Positions 16,828 through 27,569 of a stretch of 35,232 nucleotides of DNA are shown here, one piece after another. This DNA is from Porticoccus sp. Its GTDB lineage: Bacteria; Pseudomonadota; Gammaproteobacteria; Pseudomonadales; Porticoccaceae. The notes beneath the pieces were generated by a model. The model did not search any database. It was not told the origin of the DNA and saw only the letters and a program-made list of their open reading frames with translations. Numbering within the stretch: the first letter of the stretch is position 1; each line of letters begins with the position of its first letter. Location: positions 1 through 35,232 of the forward strand of contig JAGPWA010000067.1 of assembly GCA_018066715.1 (NCBI GenBank). The letters run 5' to 3'. The position numbers and the translations under genes were made by a program.

Positions 16828-19650
16828 TTAAGCATATAAACGTTGCTCACCATTACCCGTAATGTTCTCAACACAACGACCACAGATTTCTGGATGCTCA
16901 GTATTAGTGCCCACATCTTCACGGTGATGCCAACAACGATCACATTTGGCATGAGTTGTTTTTACAACACTGACCTGCAACCCTTCAACTTCAGTCGTTT
17001 CGGCATGAATAGTTTCAGCGTCACTGGCGTCAGCAGCTGGCCTGAGTTCAGCTGCCGAGGTGATCAAAACAAACCTGAGCTCATCACCCAGCTTAGCCAG
17101 AGCCTCCTGCAACTCGCCATCAACATACAGTATCACCTCGGCTTCCAGTGACTTCTGAATACCAGAATCTTTCTTTCCTTCTAGCACTTTATTGACAGCA
17201 TTTCTTGCATCGGCAATCAATGTCCAATCATCAGGCGAAATCAACGTGGCCTGCGCAGAGGGCAATGCCTGCCATTCAGCGAAGAACACCGAGGCTTCTC
17301 GATCCCCAGGAATAAATGACCAAATTTCTTCTGCTGTAAAACTCAAGATCGGGGCAATCCAGCGTGTAAATGAATCAACAATATAGTAGATGGCTGTTTG
17401 CGCAGAGCGCCGCGCCAGAGAGTTTTCCTGACAGGTGTACTGGCGATCCTTGATAATATTTAAGTAGAAGCTGCCCATATCAGTCACACAGAAATTATGT
17501 AGCTTCTGGTAGATATGATGGAACTGATAGTTCTCGTAAGCAGCAAGGATCTCTTCTTGCATACTCGCAACACAATCAACTGCCCATCGATCCAGTGCCA
17601 ACATATCATCCATTGGCACCAAGTCTTTGGCGGGGTCAAAGCCGTTTAAATTCGACAGAAAGAAGCGCGCCGTATTACGAATACGACGGTAGGAATCCCC
17701 TGTTCGCTTAAGAATTTCATCAGAAACACTCATTTCACCACTGAAATCTGTGGCCGCCACCCACAAACGAAGTACATCGGCCCCCTGATCATTCACCACT
17801 TTCTGCGGCGACATCACATTACCAATGGATTTGGACATCTTGCGGCCATCCGCATCCACCACAAAGCCATGGGTCAACACTGCCTTGTAGGGCGCATTAC
17901 CCTTGATAGCTATCGCTGTTTTTAACGATGACTGGAACCAACCCCGATGCTGATCAGAGCCTTCCAGATACAGGTCAGCTGGGTACTGTAATTGCTCACG
18001 TGCATCCAGCACGGCGGTATGGGTAACACCGGAATCAAACCACACATCTAGAGTATCTGTGACTTTGCTGTACTGATCAGCCTCATCACCGAGCAACTCG
18101 GCTGCATCCAGCTCATACCAGGCATCAATTCCACCTTGTTCCACACGGGAGGCCACAGCCTCAATCAATGTCGGGGTATCCGGGTGAATTTCTCCCGTTA
18201 ACTTGTGAACAAACAATGCAATGGGAACACCCCAGGTACGCTGGCGAGAGATACACCAATCTGGACTATTCTCCAGCATGGCTTCAATTCTGGCCCGCCC
18301 CCAATCGGGGTGCCACGTAACGCCTTTAACCGCCTGCTTCGCTTTTTCCAACAAACCATTGTGGTTCATGCTGATAAACCACTGGGGTGTGGCTCGGTAA
18401 ATCAATGGTGTTTTGGTTCGCCAGCAGTGTGCGTAACTGTGAGTAATTTTGTCGCTGGATAACAACCGACCACATTCTTTTAGCCGCTCAACAACCTGCT
18501 CATCGACTTTATAAACATGCTCGCCAGCAAACTGTTCCACGTCTTCGCGGAACAGACCGTTATCATCGATATAATTCAGAGTACCAATGTCATATTTGGC
18601 CGCTACGACGAAATCATCCACACCATGATCCGGCGCTGTGTGCACACAGCCCGTACCCGCTTCCGTGGTCACATGCTCGCCTAAAATGACAGGGACCTGA
18701 CGATCGTAGAACGGATGTTGTAACAACAAGCTCTCGAACTGACTACCCTTAGCTCTGCCAACCACCTGAGAACTATCAACACCCCATCGAGATAAGGCTG
18801 ACTCCACCAAATCTTCCGCCAGCAGGTATCGACCCACACGACCGGCAACCTCACACTGCACCAACACATAGTCCAAATCAGCGTTGAGACTGACCGCCTG
18901 ATTAGAAGGCAGCGTCCAGGGTGTCGTGGTCCAGATCACTACAGAAACATCACCCTCACCGGCCACGTCACCTATGGCAGCAGTAAAGGCCTCTGCATCT
19001 GCCACAGGGAAAGCCACATCAATTGAAAATGAGGTTTTATCCTGATATTCCACTTCCGCTTCGGCCAGTGCCGAAGCACCCACCACACTCCAGTACACGG
19101 GCTTGTAGCCTTTGACCAAGTGGCCATTTTCAACCACTTTACCCAGTGCTCGAATAATGTCCGCTTCAAAATTGTTGTCCATCGTGAGGTAAGGATTATC
19201 CCATTCTCCCATCACACCGAGACGGATAAAGTCCTTCATCTGGCCGTCGACCTGACGTCGAGCATATTCACGGCATTTCTGCCGGAAGGTTTTATGATCT
19301 ACTTTGACACCCGCCTTGCCGATTTTCTTTTCTACCTGATGCTCTATAGGCAAACCATGGCAATCCCAACCCGGCACATAGGGGGCATCGTAGCCGCTTA
19401 GGCTGCGGGACTTGATCACGATATCCTTCAGCACTTTATTGACGGAATGGCCAATGTGAATATTGCCGTTGGCATAGGGAGGGCCATCATGGAGAATGAA
19501 TTTTTCCCGACCACTGCGCTGCTCACGCAGTTGCTCATAGAGCTTGGATTCCTGCCATTTTTTTAACATGCCTGGCTCCCGCTGAGCCAGATTGGCCTTC
19601 ATCGGAAAGTCCGTAAAGGGTAAATTCAGGGTTAATTTGTAGTCAGTCAT
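16828..19650 (-). CDS. ileS: Isoleucyl-tRNA synthetase
   Basis: A 940-residue class I synthetase. The HIGH signature lies in [13 protein letters not shown] at 65-68 and KMSKS in [12 protein letters not shown] at 604-608, nearly the same positions as E. coli IleS (938 aa). The CP1 editing domain shows [11 protein letters not shown] and [16 protein letters not shown]. The C-terminal zinc knuckle is CDRC...CGRC near the end. This is the bacterial, C-terminal-zinc form. The start overlaps the ribF stop by 4 nt (ATGA). Confidence 0.98.
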   Translation of the reverse strand: MTDYKLTLNLPFTDFPMKANLAQREPGMLKKWQESKLYEQLREQRSGREKFILHDGPPYANGNIHIGHSVNKVLKDIVIKSRSLSGYDAPYVPGWDCHGLPIEHQVEKKIGKAGVKVDHKTFRQKCREYARRQVDGQMKDFIRLGVMGEWDNPYLTMDNNFEADIIRALGKVVENGHLVKGYKPVYWSVVGASALAEAEVEYQDKTSFSIDVAFPVADAEAFTAAIGDVAGEGDVSVVIWTTTPWTLPSNQAVSLNADLDYVLVQCEVAGRVGRYLLAEDLVESALSRWGVDSSQVVGRAKGSQFESLLLQHPFYDRQVPVILGEHVTTEAGTGCVHTAPDHGVDDFVVAAKYDIGTLNYIDDNGLFREDVEQFAGEHVYKVDEQVVERLKECGRLLSSDKITHSYAHCWRTKTPLIYRATPQWFISMNHNGLLEKAKQAVKGVTWHPDWGRARIEAMLENSPDWCISRQRTWGVPIALFVHKLTGEIHPDTPTLIEAVASRVEQGGIDAWYELDAAELLGDEADQYSKVTDTLDVWFDSGVTHTAVLDAREQLQYPADLYLEGSDQHRGWFQSSLKTAIAIKGNAPYKAVLTHGFVVDADGRKMSKSIGNVMSPQKVVNDQGADVLRLWVAATDFSGEMSVSDEILKRTGDSYRRIRNTARFFLSNLNGFDPAKDLVPMDDMLALDRWAVDCVASMQEEILAAYENYQFHHIYQKLHNFCVTDMGSFYLNIIKDRQYTCQENSLARRSAQTAIYYIVDSFTRWIAPILSFTAEEIWSFIPGDREASVFFAEWQALPSAQATLISPDDWTLIADARNAVNKVLEGKKDSGIQKSLEAEVILYVDGELQEALAKLGDELRFVLITSAAELRPAADASDAETIHAETTEVEGLQVSVVKTTHAKCDRCWHHREDVGTNTEHPEICGRCVENITGNGEQRLYA

Positions 19651-20612
19651 TTCTCTTCAGCATCATTTATTTGCTCAGCAAAGTATTTCCGAGCTATTTT
19701 AATATCGTTATGAATTTCTTCGACCATCAGGTCTAGCGATGAGAACTTAGCCTCTTCGCGAACCTTGGCTTTAAATTCCACATGAATTCTCTGCCCGTAT
19801 AGCTCCTCATCAAAATCCAGTAAATGAACCTCTAGTACTGGCTTGATCAGGTCGCCCACGGTAGGGCGCACACCCACATTGGCCACACCCGGTAGGCACC
19901 GGCCATCCAAAAAGGCTTCCACCACATAGACACCACTAAGTGGTGCACGGTAACGGTTAAGGTGAACATTGGCAGTAGGGATTCCCAGCTGCCGACCTAA
20001 ACGTTGTCCGTAAACTACCCTGCCAGCAATTCGGAAGGGTCTACCTAAAAGTGCCTCGACTAACTCAAAATCAGCATCGTCTAATGCCCGGCGAATACGA
20101 GTACTGCTGATTCGCTCTCCCTGATATTCCAGGGTACGGGTATCCAACACATCAAAGCCATGTTCAATACCAGCCTGTTTTAATAGCTGGTAATTACCAC
20201 TGCGATCATGGCCAAAACGAAAATCGTCACCGACAACCAGACAATGAACATTCAACCCAGCTATCAACACTTGATCAACAAACTCTCTCGCCGACAGGCT
20301 GCGAAGTGAGCGATTGAATTGGAGACAAAAAATCTGATCAACGCCTTCTTCAACGAAGGTCTCAATTTTTTCCCGCAATCGCATCAATCGAGCGGGGGCC
20401 TGCTCACCGGAAAAGAACTCCTGTGGCTGTGGCTCAAAAATCATCACCACCGATGGCAAACCAAGCTCAGCAGCCTTCTCGCGCAGCTGCTGTAAAATGG
20501 CTCGATGCCCGCGATGAACACCATCAAACGAGCCGATGGTCGCAACACAACCGCCGTGTTCTGGCTTCAAGTTATGCAAGCCACGAATAAATTTCTTCTT
20601 GTCTTCGCTCAC
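19647..20612 (-). CDS. ribF: Bifunctional riboflavin kinase / FAD synthetase
   Basis: A 321-residue bifunctional enzyme making FMN and then FAD. The N-terminal adenylyltransferase domain has [14 protein letters not shown] and [14 protein letters not shown] plus STRIRRAL; the C-terminal riboflavin kinase has [20 protein letters not shown] and [10 protein letters not shown]. The start is a GTG with only a weak GGCAGCAA upstream. Its 3' end overlaps ileS by 4 nt, the conserved ribF-ileS-lspA arrangement. Confidence 0.97.
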   Translation of the reverse strand: MSEDKKKFIRGLHNLKPEHGGCVATIGSFDGVHRGHRAILQQLREKAAELGLPSVVMIFEPQPQEFFSGEQAPARLMRLREKIETFVEEGVDQIFCLQFNRSLRSLSAREFVDQVLIAGLNVHCLVVGDDFRFGHDRSGNYQLLKQAGIEHGFDVLDTRTLEYQGERISSTRIRRALDDADFELVEALLGRPFRIAGRVVYGQRLGRQLGIPTANVHLNRYRAPLSGVYVVEAFLDGRCLPGVANVGVRPTVGDLIKPVLEVHLLDFDEELYGQRIHVEFKAKVREEAKFSSLDLMVEEIHNDIKIARKYFAEQINDAEEK

Positions 20613-20642
20613 TTGCTGCCAACATCAAAAAATAAAGGCGAA

Positions 20643-20648
20643 AGTATA
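20643..20648 (-). promoter_or_regulatory. Candidate -10 box for ribF-ileS-lspA-fkpB-ispH
   Basis: TATACT on the minus strand, with a start expected about 24 nt before the ribF GTG. No good -35 hexamer is seen at 16-18 nt, so this is tentative. It lies in the 75-bp murJ-ribF gap. Confidence 0.35.
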
Positions 20649-20687
20649 ACCCAGCCAGCTAGATGAAAAACAGCCGAACGCCTGATT

Positions 20688-22292
20688 TTATCGGTGTTTG
20701 AGGTGAGATGGACGCAACCCACCCATCAGAAGGAATACGGTATAAATTAGTGCACCCATGAGACAGATGGTGCCCATCCATCCAGCCCGCTGCCACCACG
20801 ACCAGGGTACCCAATCACCCAGATTTAGAGTCAACCCATACAACACTAACCCCATCACCAAATTAGCACACAGCGACACCAGCAAAAACTTACGCCAACC
20901 CGCCTCTGGAGTGTATACCCGCCCTTTTCTTAAACCGCGGAATAGTAATCCGGCATTTAATATGGCAGACAATGAAGTTGCTAGCGCCAACCCCACATGC
21001 CCTATACCCCAGTAGAGATGAAGCGGTACTGCCAGCACAATATTAAGCACCATATTGGTTACTAGAGCGATTACGCCTATCCGAACCGGTGTTCTAATAT
21101 CCTGACGAGCGTAGTACCCCGGAGCCAGTACTTTGATCAACATAAAAGCGACCAATCCAATGGCATAGGCCCGCAGGCTCAATGTAGCCATCGCTATATC
21201 ACGAGAAGTCATCACATCACCATAGTAGAACAGGGTCAGCAAGATCGGCTCTGCCAAAATCACCAACGCCACTGCTGCAGGTATGGCAATGAGCAGTATC
21301 ATCCGTAGCGCCCAATCCATGGTGCTGTTGAACTTTTCCAGTGTATCTGCAGCGTGCTGTCGCGATAAGCTCGGCAGAATCACTGTCGCAATCGCCACCC
21401 CAAAAACACCCAGAGGCAACTCAGACAAACGATCTGAATAATAAAGCCAAGAAATGCTGCCCGTGGGAAGAAACGAAGCAATCATGGTATCCAGCAGCAA
21501 ATTGATTTGGCTTACAGACACACCGAAAATTGCCGGTCCCATCAACCGCAGAACTCTCACCACACCCTCGTCACGCCAATCCACCACTGGCCGCGGTATC
21601 ATATGAATTCGTGCCAGGAACGGCAGCTGGAATAACAGTTGCAGCACACCCGCAACTAATACTCCCCAAGCCAGCGCATAGACCGGTTGTTCAAACCATG
21701 GAGCTGCGACTACGGCGGCAAATATCATAGAGACATTCAACAGTACCGGGGTCACTGCCGGCACCGCAAAACGGTCGTAGCTGTTTAAAATAGCACCTGC
21801 TAACCCAGTGAGAGAAATTAGCATCAGGTAGGGGAAGGTGATTCGCAGCATACTGCTAGCCGCAGCAAACTTATCGGGGTAATCCAACCAAAAACCAAAT
21901 GCAAATAGCCCTGTCACCAGCGGTGAGGCAATAACCACAAATACCGTCAGGGCTATCAGCGCCGATCCCAGCACTCCGGCTACTCGATCAATCAACTCCT
22001 TTACGGCGGCTTCGCTTCCCTTTTCTCTGTACTCCGCCAACACTGGAACAAACGCCTGTGAAAAAGCGCCCTCTGCAAACAGTCGACGAAAAAAGTTAGG
22101 AATCTTAAATGCCACAAAGAAGGCATCCGCCATCCCATCGGCACCAATGAGCCGAGCAAAAACGATGTCGCGCAACAACCCTAACACCCGCGACATCATG
22201 GTCATACTACTGACCACTCCACTGGAGCGCAGCAATCTCGATGATTTTACTGGCTGCGACTGACTGTGTTGTTTTGTATCCTGATGCGGCAA
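20688..22292 (-). CDS. murJ: Lipid II flippase MurJ
   Basis: A 534-residue integral membrane protein of the MOP superfamily that moves lipid II across the inner membrane. The MurJ signature VVSSMTMMSRVLGLLRDIVFARLIGAD is at about 25-50 and FRRLFAEGAFSQAFVPVLAEY at about 68-88, followed by about 14 hydrophobic segments and the PLGVFGVAIATVILPSLSR block. The open frame begins at a TTG with AGAGAG nine nt upstream; compared with E. coli MurJ it has an extra ~20 polar residues, so translation might start further in (TTG at residue 20 or ATG at residue 30). murJ beside ribF and divergent from rpsT is the arrangement I recall from Pseudomonas. Confidence 0.95.
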   Translation of the reverse strand: MPHQDTKQHSQSQPVKSSRLLRSSGVVSSMTMMSRVLGLLRDIVFARLIGADGMADAFFVAFKIPNFFRRLFAEGAFSQAFVPVLAEYREKGSEAAVKELIDRVAGVLGSALIALTVFVVIASPLVTGLFAFGFWLDYPDKFAAASSMLRITFPYLMLISLTGLAGAILNSYDRFAVPAVTPVLLNVSMIFAAVVAAPWFEQPVYALAWGVLVAGVLQLLFQLPFLARIHMIPRPVVDWRDEGVVRVLRLMGPAIFGVSVSQINLLLDTMIASFLPTGSISWLYYSDRLSELPLGVFGVAIATVILPSLSRQHAADTLEKFNSTMDWALRMILLIAIPAAVALVILAEPILLTLFYYGDVMTSRDIAMATLSLRAYAIGLVAFMLIKVLAPGYYARQDIRTPVRIGVIALVTNMVLNIVLAVPLHLYWGIGHVGLALATSLSAILNAGLLFRGLRKGRVYTPEAGWRKFLLVSLCANLVMGLVLYGLTLNLGDWVPWSWWQRAGWMGTICLMGALIYTVFLLMGGLRPSHLKHR

Positions 22293-22312
22293 AACTGGAA
22301 GCTCTCTGCTAT

Positions 22313-22372
22313 GTAGCTGACTACGACGTACCTGACCACAAGGTACCTGACGACGATGTACCTGAACCCTCA
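22313..22372. repeat. Four 15-nt tandem repeats upstream of murJ
   Basis: On the plus strand four adjacent 15-mers start with GTAGCTGA, GTACCTGA, GTACCTGA and GTACCTGA at 22313, 22328, 22343 and 22358. The first eight bases are almost invariant and the last seven vary. They lie 20 bp before the murJ start, in the 358-bp murJ-rpsT gap. Confidence 0.85.
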
Positions 22373-22418
22373 GGCCAGATCATAGTGATTTTAACCACTG
22401 GATGATAGCGGCCAGCCT

Positions 22419-22457
22419 AGCCCCTGAGACAAGCCCCCGAGACAAGCCCCTGAGAAC
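22419..22457. repeat. Three 13-nt tandem repeats in the murJ-rpsT gap
   Basis: Three contiguous 13-mers: AGCCCCTGAGACA, AGCCCCCGAGACA and AGCCCCTGAGAAC. They differ at one to three positions and are unrelated in sequence to the 15-mers 46 bp away, apart from a shared CCTGA. The rest of the gap (22458-22573) shows no gene. Confidence 0.8.
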
Positions 22458-22573
22458 AGCTCCCAGGAATGACATCTGGGATTACAATGACCTGATTAAC
22501 CCTTGGCCGAGCGCCCCCAGTACCTGTTTCGCTAAAAACCCTCTATTCTGGCCTTCTTTCCACTTAATGCATG

Positions 22574-22602
22574 TTGATAACTGAGGACAAACACTGTATA
22601 TT
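22574..22602 (+). promoter_or_regulatory. sigma-70 promoter of rpsT
   Basis: TTGATA and TATATT separated by exactly 17 nt, a near-consensus promoter ending 48 bp before the rpsT start. Strength fits a ribosomal protein gene. Confidence 0.8.
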
Positions 22603-22650
22603 TCCGCGCCTCGAATATCAGACTCATTGTTGAAAGAAAGGAGCAGTTAG

Positions 22651-22920
22651 GTGGCCAATTCACCCCAAGCACGCAAAAGAGCCCTGCAGAACGAAAAACG
22701 TCGCACGCACAACGCTGGCCTGCGCTCCATGGTGCGCACCTATCTTAAAAAGACGTATGCCGCCATTGAATCAGGTGAAGCTGAAGCAGCTCAAGCTGCC
22801 TACAATACGGTTGCCCCTATACTCGACCGTATCGCGGACAAAGGCATCATCCATAAGAATAAGGCTGCTCGTCACAAGAGCCGTCTGAATGCTCAAGTTA
22901 AGGCGCTCTCAGCCAGCTAA
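22651..22920 (+). CDS. rpsT: 30S ribosomal protein S20
   Basis: An 89-residue basic protein that binds 16S rRNA in the small subunit. [21 protein letters not shown] at the N terminus and [20 protein letters not shown] at the C terminus are the family's conserved ends. Translation starts at GTG with AAAGGAG seven nt upstream; E. coli rpsT also uses a non-ATG start (TTG), which matters for its autoregulation. It is monocistronic between its own promoter and a strong terminator, divergent from murJ. Confidence 0.97.
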   Translation: MANSPQARKRALQNEKRRTHNAGLRSMVRTYLKKTYAAIESGEAEAAQAAYNTVAPILDRIADKGIIHKNKAARHKSRLNAQVKALSAS

Positions 22921-22942
22921 GCATTTACATATTCTTAAGATT

Positions 22943-22971
22943 AAAAAAACCGGCTCTAGGCCGGTTTTTTT
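22943..22971 (+). terminator. rpsT intrinsic terminator (possibly bidirectional)
   Basis: Stem ACCGGC/GCCGGT with loop TCTAG, flanked by seven A on the left and seven T on the right, 22 bp after the rpsT stop. The A-tract means it could also stop transcripts arriving from proB on the minus strand. Confidence 0.93.
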
Positions 22972-22985
22972 GTGGTGACTCTCGT

Positions 22986-23045
22986 TGGAAATAACGGTCT
23001 AAATGCTTTGGAAATAACGGTCTAAATGGAAGTAACTGTCTAAAG
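22986..23045. repeat. 20-bp direct repeats between rpsT and proB
   Basis: TGGAAATAACGGTCTAAATG occurs twice without change (22986-23005 and 23009-23028), followed at once by a diverged third copy (GGAAGTAACTGTCTAAAG, 23028-23045). They fill the space between the rpsT terminator and the proB stop. Confidence 0.88.
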
Positions 23046-23064
23046 TCTCTACCACCAATACAAA

Positions 23065-24198
23065 CTAAACCAGCACCAGGTTATCACGGTGAATTAACTC
23101 CTCATCATCGCAGTAACCCAGTATTTCAGTGATCAAGTGGCTGCTCTTGCCAATAATCTGACGACTTTCTGAAGCATTATAGTTAGCAAGCCCCCGAGCA
23201 ACATCACACCCTGTTTCATCCACACAGCGCACCAAATCACCCCGGTGAAAATCGCCCACAACTGACTTTACGCCTACAGGAAGCAGGCTTTTACCCTGTT
23301 CTTTTAGTACCCGAACTGCACCACTATCAAGTGTTAACGAACCCCGAACTTGCAAGCTACCGGCCAACCACTGCTTACGCGCAGCAATAGGTTCTTGCCC
23401 CGCCACTAATAGAGTACCAAGCGTGTCCCCTTTAGCTAGGTCTGTCAGTACATTGTCTGCCCGACCACCGACTATCACCGTATTTGCACCTGAACGAGCC
23501 GCAAGTCTAGCCGCGGTAAGCTTGGTGATCATGCCGCCACGACCTAACCCACCAACACTGCCTCCCGCCAAAGCATCTAGCGCAGGATCTCCAGCCTTCC
23601 CTTGGGAAATAAGTTGCGCTCGGGAATTACTACGAGGGTCGGCATCAAAAAGCCCATCTTGATCAGTAAGGATGACCAGCAGGTCTGCATCAATCAGGTT
23701 TGCCACCATGGCCGCCAGGGTATCGTTGTCACCAAAGCGAATCTGGTCAGTCGCTACCGTGTCGTTCTCATTAATGATGGGCACTACACCTAATTCAATC
23801 AAGGTTTGCAGCGTATTTCGAGCATTGAGATAGCGCTCTCGATTAGAGAGGTCATCATGATCCAACAGAACCTGTGCAGTGTGGCGGTCAAATTGCTGAA
23901 ATTGAAATTCATAGGCCTGCACCAAGCCCATTTGACCGACTGCTGCCGTTGCTTGTAATTCATGGATAGATGAAGGCCGCTTACCCCAGCCCAGCCGAGA
24001 CATACCTTCGGCCACTGCGCCGGATGACACCATCACGACTTCAATATTCTGATCAAGCAATGCTGCAACCTGCTCAACCCAGGCAGAGATACCCTCTCGG
24101 TCTAGGCCTCGACCATCGGCCGTCAGCAATGCACTACCGATTTTTATCACCCAGCGTTTGGCATTTTTTACGATACTTCTATCACTCATATCGCTCAT
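23065..24198 (-). CDS. proB: Glutamate 5-kinase
   Basis: A 377-residue enzyme that phosphorylates glutamate in the first step of proline synthesis and is normally feedback-inhibited by proline. The amino acid kinase domain (about 14-260) shows [31 protein letters not shown]-like [41 protein letters not shown] and [19 protein letters not shown]. The rest is a PUA domain (about 285-370). Two ATG codons are possible (24198 and three codons later), neither with a clear ribosome binding site. It follows obgE by 63 bp, as in Pseudomonas. Confidence 0.96.
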   Translation of the reverse strand: MSDMSDRSIVKNAKRWVIKIGSALLTADGRGLDREGISAWVEQVAALLDQNIEVVMVSSGAVAEGMSRLGWGKRPSSIHELQATAAVGQMGLVQAYEFQFQQFDRHTAQVLLDHDDLSNRERYLNARNTLQTLIELGVVPIINENDTVATDQIRFGDNDTLAAMVANLIDADLLVILTDQDGLFDADPRSNSRAQLISQGKAGDPALDALAGGSVGGLGRGGMITKLTAARLAARSGANTVIVGGRADNVLTDLAKGDTLGTLLVAGQEPIAARKQWLAGSLQVRGSLTLDSGAVRVLKEQGKSLLPVGVKSVVGDFHRGDLVRCVDETGCDVARGLANYNASESRQIIGKSSHLITEILGYCDDEELIHRDNLVLV

Positions 24199-24261
24199 AA
24201 CATATTGCTCATAACTTAAGCAGCTCTGACCTTCAGCTCTTTAGCCGTTTTAATACCAGAC

Positions 24262-25494
<1,233 letters not shown>

Positions 25495-25575
25495 TTAAAG
25501 CATCATTCGAAAAATCTCATCAGCCATACAGAGGAAACACTAAAGCCTCTATATGGACTGGCAATATCTAATCCC

Positions 25576-25605
25576 AAAAACAAAAAAGCCCCGCCAATGC
25601 GGGGC
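25576..25605 (-). terminator. rpmA intrinsic terminator
   Basis: On the minus strand the 7-bp stem GCCCCGC/GCGGGGC with a 4-nt loop is followed by TTTTTTGTTTTT. It lies 20 bp past the rpmA stop and before obgE. Confidence 0.92.
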
Positions 25606-25625
25606 TTCTTCTAAAATTGTTAGCC

Positions 25626-25883
25626 TTACGCAGTGACGATATTCACAAATTTACGGTTCTTCGGTCCTTTGACCGTAAATTTAACCTGGCCATCGGCCTT
25701 TGCAAAAATTGTGTGGTCCCGACCAATACCAACGTTTACACCTGCGTGGAAACGAGTACCACGCTGACGAACAATAATATTACCTGCAGTGACCTGTTCA
25801 CCACCATAGCGTTTAACACCAAGGCGTTTACTTTCGGAATCGCGTCCGTTATTAGTACTACCACCAGCTTTCTTATGAGCCAT
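25626..25883 (-). CDS. rpmA: 50S ribosomal protein L27
   Basis: An 85-residue ribosomal protein whose N terminus reaches the peptidyl transferase centre. The start [20 protein letters not shown] and the block [20 protein letters not shown] are the L27 signature. It starts at MAHKKAG, without the extra processed N-terminal extension found in Firmicutes. Nineteen bp after rplU, in the usual L21-L27 operon. Confidence 0.98.
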   Translation of the reverse strand: MAHKKAGGSTNNGRDSESKRLGVKRYGGEQVTAGNIIVRQRGTRFHAGVNVGIGRDHTIFAKADGQVKFTVKGPKNRKFVNIVTA

Positions 25884-25902
25884 GCCGTTCTCCTATCTAA
25901 TC

Positions 25903-26217
25903 TTAACCAGCACTAATGCTGGTAATTTTAACTTCGGTGAACCACTGGCGGTGGCCCATTTGCTTGCGACTGTGCTTACGACGGTTGAACTTGATGATCT
26001 TCACCTTATCAGCACGGCCATGGCTAAGTACTTCTCCAGTAACCTTGCCTCCTTCAACCAGAGGGGTGCCAATTTTAATATTGTCACCGTCTGTTACCAT
26101 CAGCACTTCATCAAAATCAATGCTTTCACCTGTGGCCACTTCCAGCTTCTCCAAGCGCAGGTATTCACCTTCCTGCACACGGTGCTGCTTGCCACCACTT
26201 TTAATTACTGCGTACAT
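25903..26217 (-). CDS. rplU: 50S ribosomal protein L21
   Basis: A 104-residue 23S rRNA-binding protein. [20 protein letters not shown] opens the protein and [19 protein letters not shown] is the conserved basic C-terminal block. The open frame continues to 26373, but the ATG at 26217 matches the family start and has GGAG seven nt upstream. It is the first gene of the rplU-rpmA operon, divergent from ispB as in E. coli and Pseudomonas. Confidence 0.97.
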   Translation of the reverse strand: MYAVIKSGGKQHRVQEGEYLRLEKLEVATGESIDFDEVLMVTDGDNIKIGTPLVEGGKVTGEVLSHGRADKVKIIKFNRRKHSRKQMGHRQWFTEVKITSISAG

Positions 26218-26294
26218 AGTTTGCTCCGTATTCGCGTATGCCAGTTCTAAGCCCACGAGAACGATTTCTCCAGGCCGGTTTTGCGAGGGCCGGA

Positions 26295-26323
26295 ATTCTA
26301 AGGTAAACCACCTATTATCGCAA
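26295..26323 (-). promoter_or_regulatory. sigma-70 promoter of rplU-rpmA
   Basis: On the minus strand TTGCGA and TAGAAT are separated by 17 nt, giving a leader of about 70 nt before the rplU ATG. Confidence 0.72.
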
Positions 26324-26364
26324 GAGAAAAATAGCCTGATATCCAGTAATAATGCGCCCTCCCC

Positions 26365-26393
26365 TTGACACACCCCCCACCCGACCCTAGGAT
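26365..26393 (+). promoter_or_regulatory. Candidate sigma-70 promoter of ispB
   Basis: A perfect -35 TTGACA and a weaker TAGGAT separated by 17 nt, about 57 bp before the ispB ATG and back to back with the rplU promoter. Confidence 0.55.
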
Positions 26394-26450
26394 GCCAACG
26401 CGCCCGTTTCAGCGGGTATCTTTAATGAAATAAATACACGGGGCTCTGGC

Positions 26451-27413
26451 ATGTTGCCGTTTCACCAAGTGGTAAAATCCGAGTTTAATCAGGTTAATGA
26501 GCTGATTCTTAGCCAACTACACTCCAATGTTGGGCTCGTGGAGAATATTGGCCAATATATTATCGATGCTGGAGGCAAGCGGTTACGCCCGCTATTAGTA
26601 TTACTCAGTGCTAATAGCTGTGGGTATAAAGGCACTCAACATACCTCTTTAGCCGCCATTATTGAATTTATCCACACTGCCACCCTGCTTCATGATGATG
26701 TGGTCGACACCTCAGACCTACGTCGCGGTCGCGCTACTGCCAATGCCAAGTTTGGTAATGCTCCCAGTGTTTTGGTGGGAGACTTTCTCTATTCCCGCGC
26801 GTTTCAGATGCTAGTCGCTATCGACAACATGGATATCATGCGAATTATCGCTGACACCACCAATATTATTTCTGAAGGCGAAGTTCAACAGTTGATTAAT
26901 GCTGGGAACCCGGATGTCACAGAAGACACGTATCTCGAAGTTATTCGTAAAAAAACGGCTCAGTTATTTGATGCCGCCGCCGAAACAGGTGCGGTACTTG
27001 CCGGTGCCACTCCAACACTACAGGCGGCAATGGGCAGATACGGGCACCACCTCGGGATAGCATTCCAGCTGGTGGACGACGCACTGGACTACAACGGCAA
27101 CACCGAAGACCTTGGTAAAAATGTTGGCGATGACCTTGCGGAAGGCAAGTCCACACTACCTCTCATCTATGCCATGCAGAATGGCACACCAGACCAAGCA
27201 GCGTTTATTCGAAGCGCCATCGAAGAAGGTGGCATTGACCAGATGGATGCCATCCTAGACGCCATCAATACCACTGGCGCTCTGGACTACACGATGTTGT
27301 GCGCTAAGCAGCATGCAGAGCAGGCTCAGTTATGTCTCCGCGACCTACCTGACACCCCTGAACGCAAAGCCATGCTAGAGCTGGCGGACTTCGCTATTCA
27401 ACGCAAGTCATAA
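26451..27413 (+). CDS. ispB: Octaprenyl (polyprenyl) diphosphate synthase
   Basis: A 320-residue trans-prenyltransferase that builds the side chain of ubiquinone. The first Asp-rich motif DDVVD is at 82-86 and the second in QLVDDALD at 209-213; GGKRLRP at 41-47 binds the homoallylic substrate. The ORF is the usual length and lies divergent from rplU, the IspB position in E. coli and Pseudomonas. The chain length made cannot be read with certainty; octaprenyl or nonaprenyl is expected. Confidence 0.95.
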   Translation: MLPFHQVVKSEFNQVNELILSQLHSNVGLVENIGQYIIDAGGKRLRPLLVLLSANSCGYKGTQHTSLAAIIEFIHTATLLHDDVVDTSDLRRGRATANAKFGNAPSVLVGDFLYSRAFQMLVAIDNMDIMRIIADTTNIISEGEVQQLINAGNPDVTEDTYLEVIRKKTAQLFDAAAETGAVLAGATPTLQAAMGRYGHHLGIAFQLVDDALDYNGNTEDLGKNVGDDLAEGKSTLPLIYAMQNGTPDQAAFIRSAIEEGGIDQMDAILDAINTTGALDYTMLCAKQHAEQAQLCLRDLPDTPERKAMLELADFAIQRKS

Positions 27414-27457
27414 CACCACAATTATTGTCTTAAAGAGGCCGGAAACCGCATATTTTC

Positions 27458-27485
27458 TGGACTTAACACTCAGATCAGATAAAAT
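27458..27485 (+). promoter_or_regulatory. Candidate promoter of fabA-fabB
   Basis: TGGACT and TAAAAT are separated by 16 nt, about 85 bp before the fabA ATG. I see no convincing FadR or FabR operator nearby. Confidence 0.35.
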
Positions 27486-27569
27486 TCGCCCCCTTCGACA
27501 AAAAACCAATAAATTTGAGCGAACTAGCCCGAGAAAACTTCGGGGTAAATAGCAGAGGCCACTCAATCG

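Noticed and set aside
22313-22409. Plus-strand open frame through the 15-mer repeats (VPDHK VPDDD VPEP...)
   Set aside because: It has no start codon with a ribosome binding site, runs antisense into murJ and stops soon after the repeats.
22986-23045. Possible CRISPR-like direct repeats
   Set aside because: The spacer between the two perfect copies is only 3 bp and the third copy is degenerate, so there is no repeat-spacer periodicity; no cas genes are near.
25882-26368. Plus-strand frames of 122 and 150 codons over rplU
   Set aside because: rplU on the opposite strand is certain, and these frames lack ribosome binding sites and recognisable domains.
26218-26373. N-terminal extension of the L21 frame
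   Set aside because: The extension crosses the -10 and -35 boxes of the rplU promoter, and the family start MYAVI has its own ribosome binding site.
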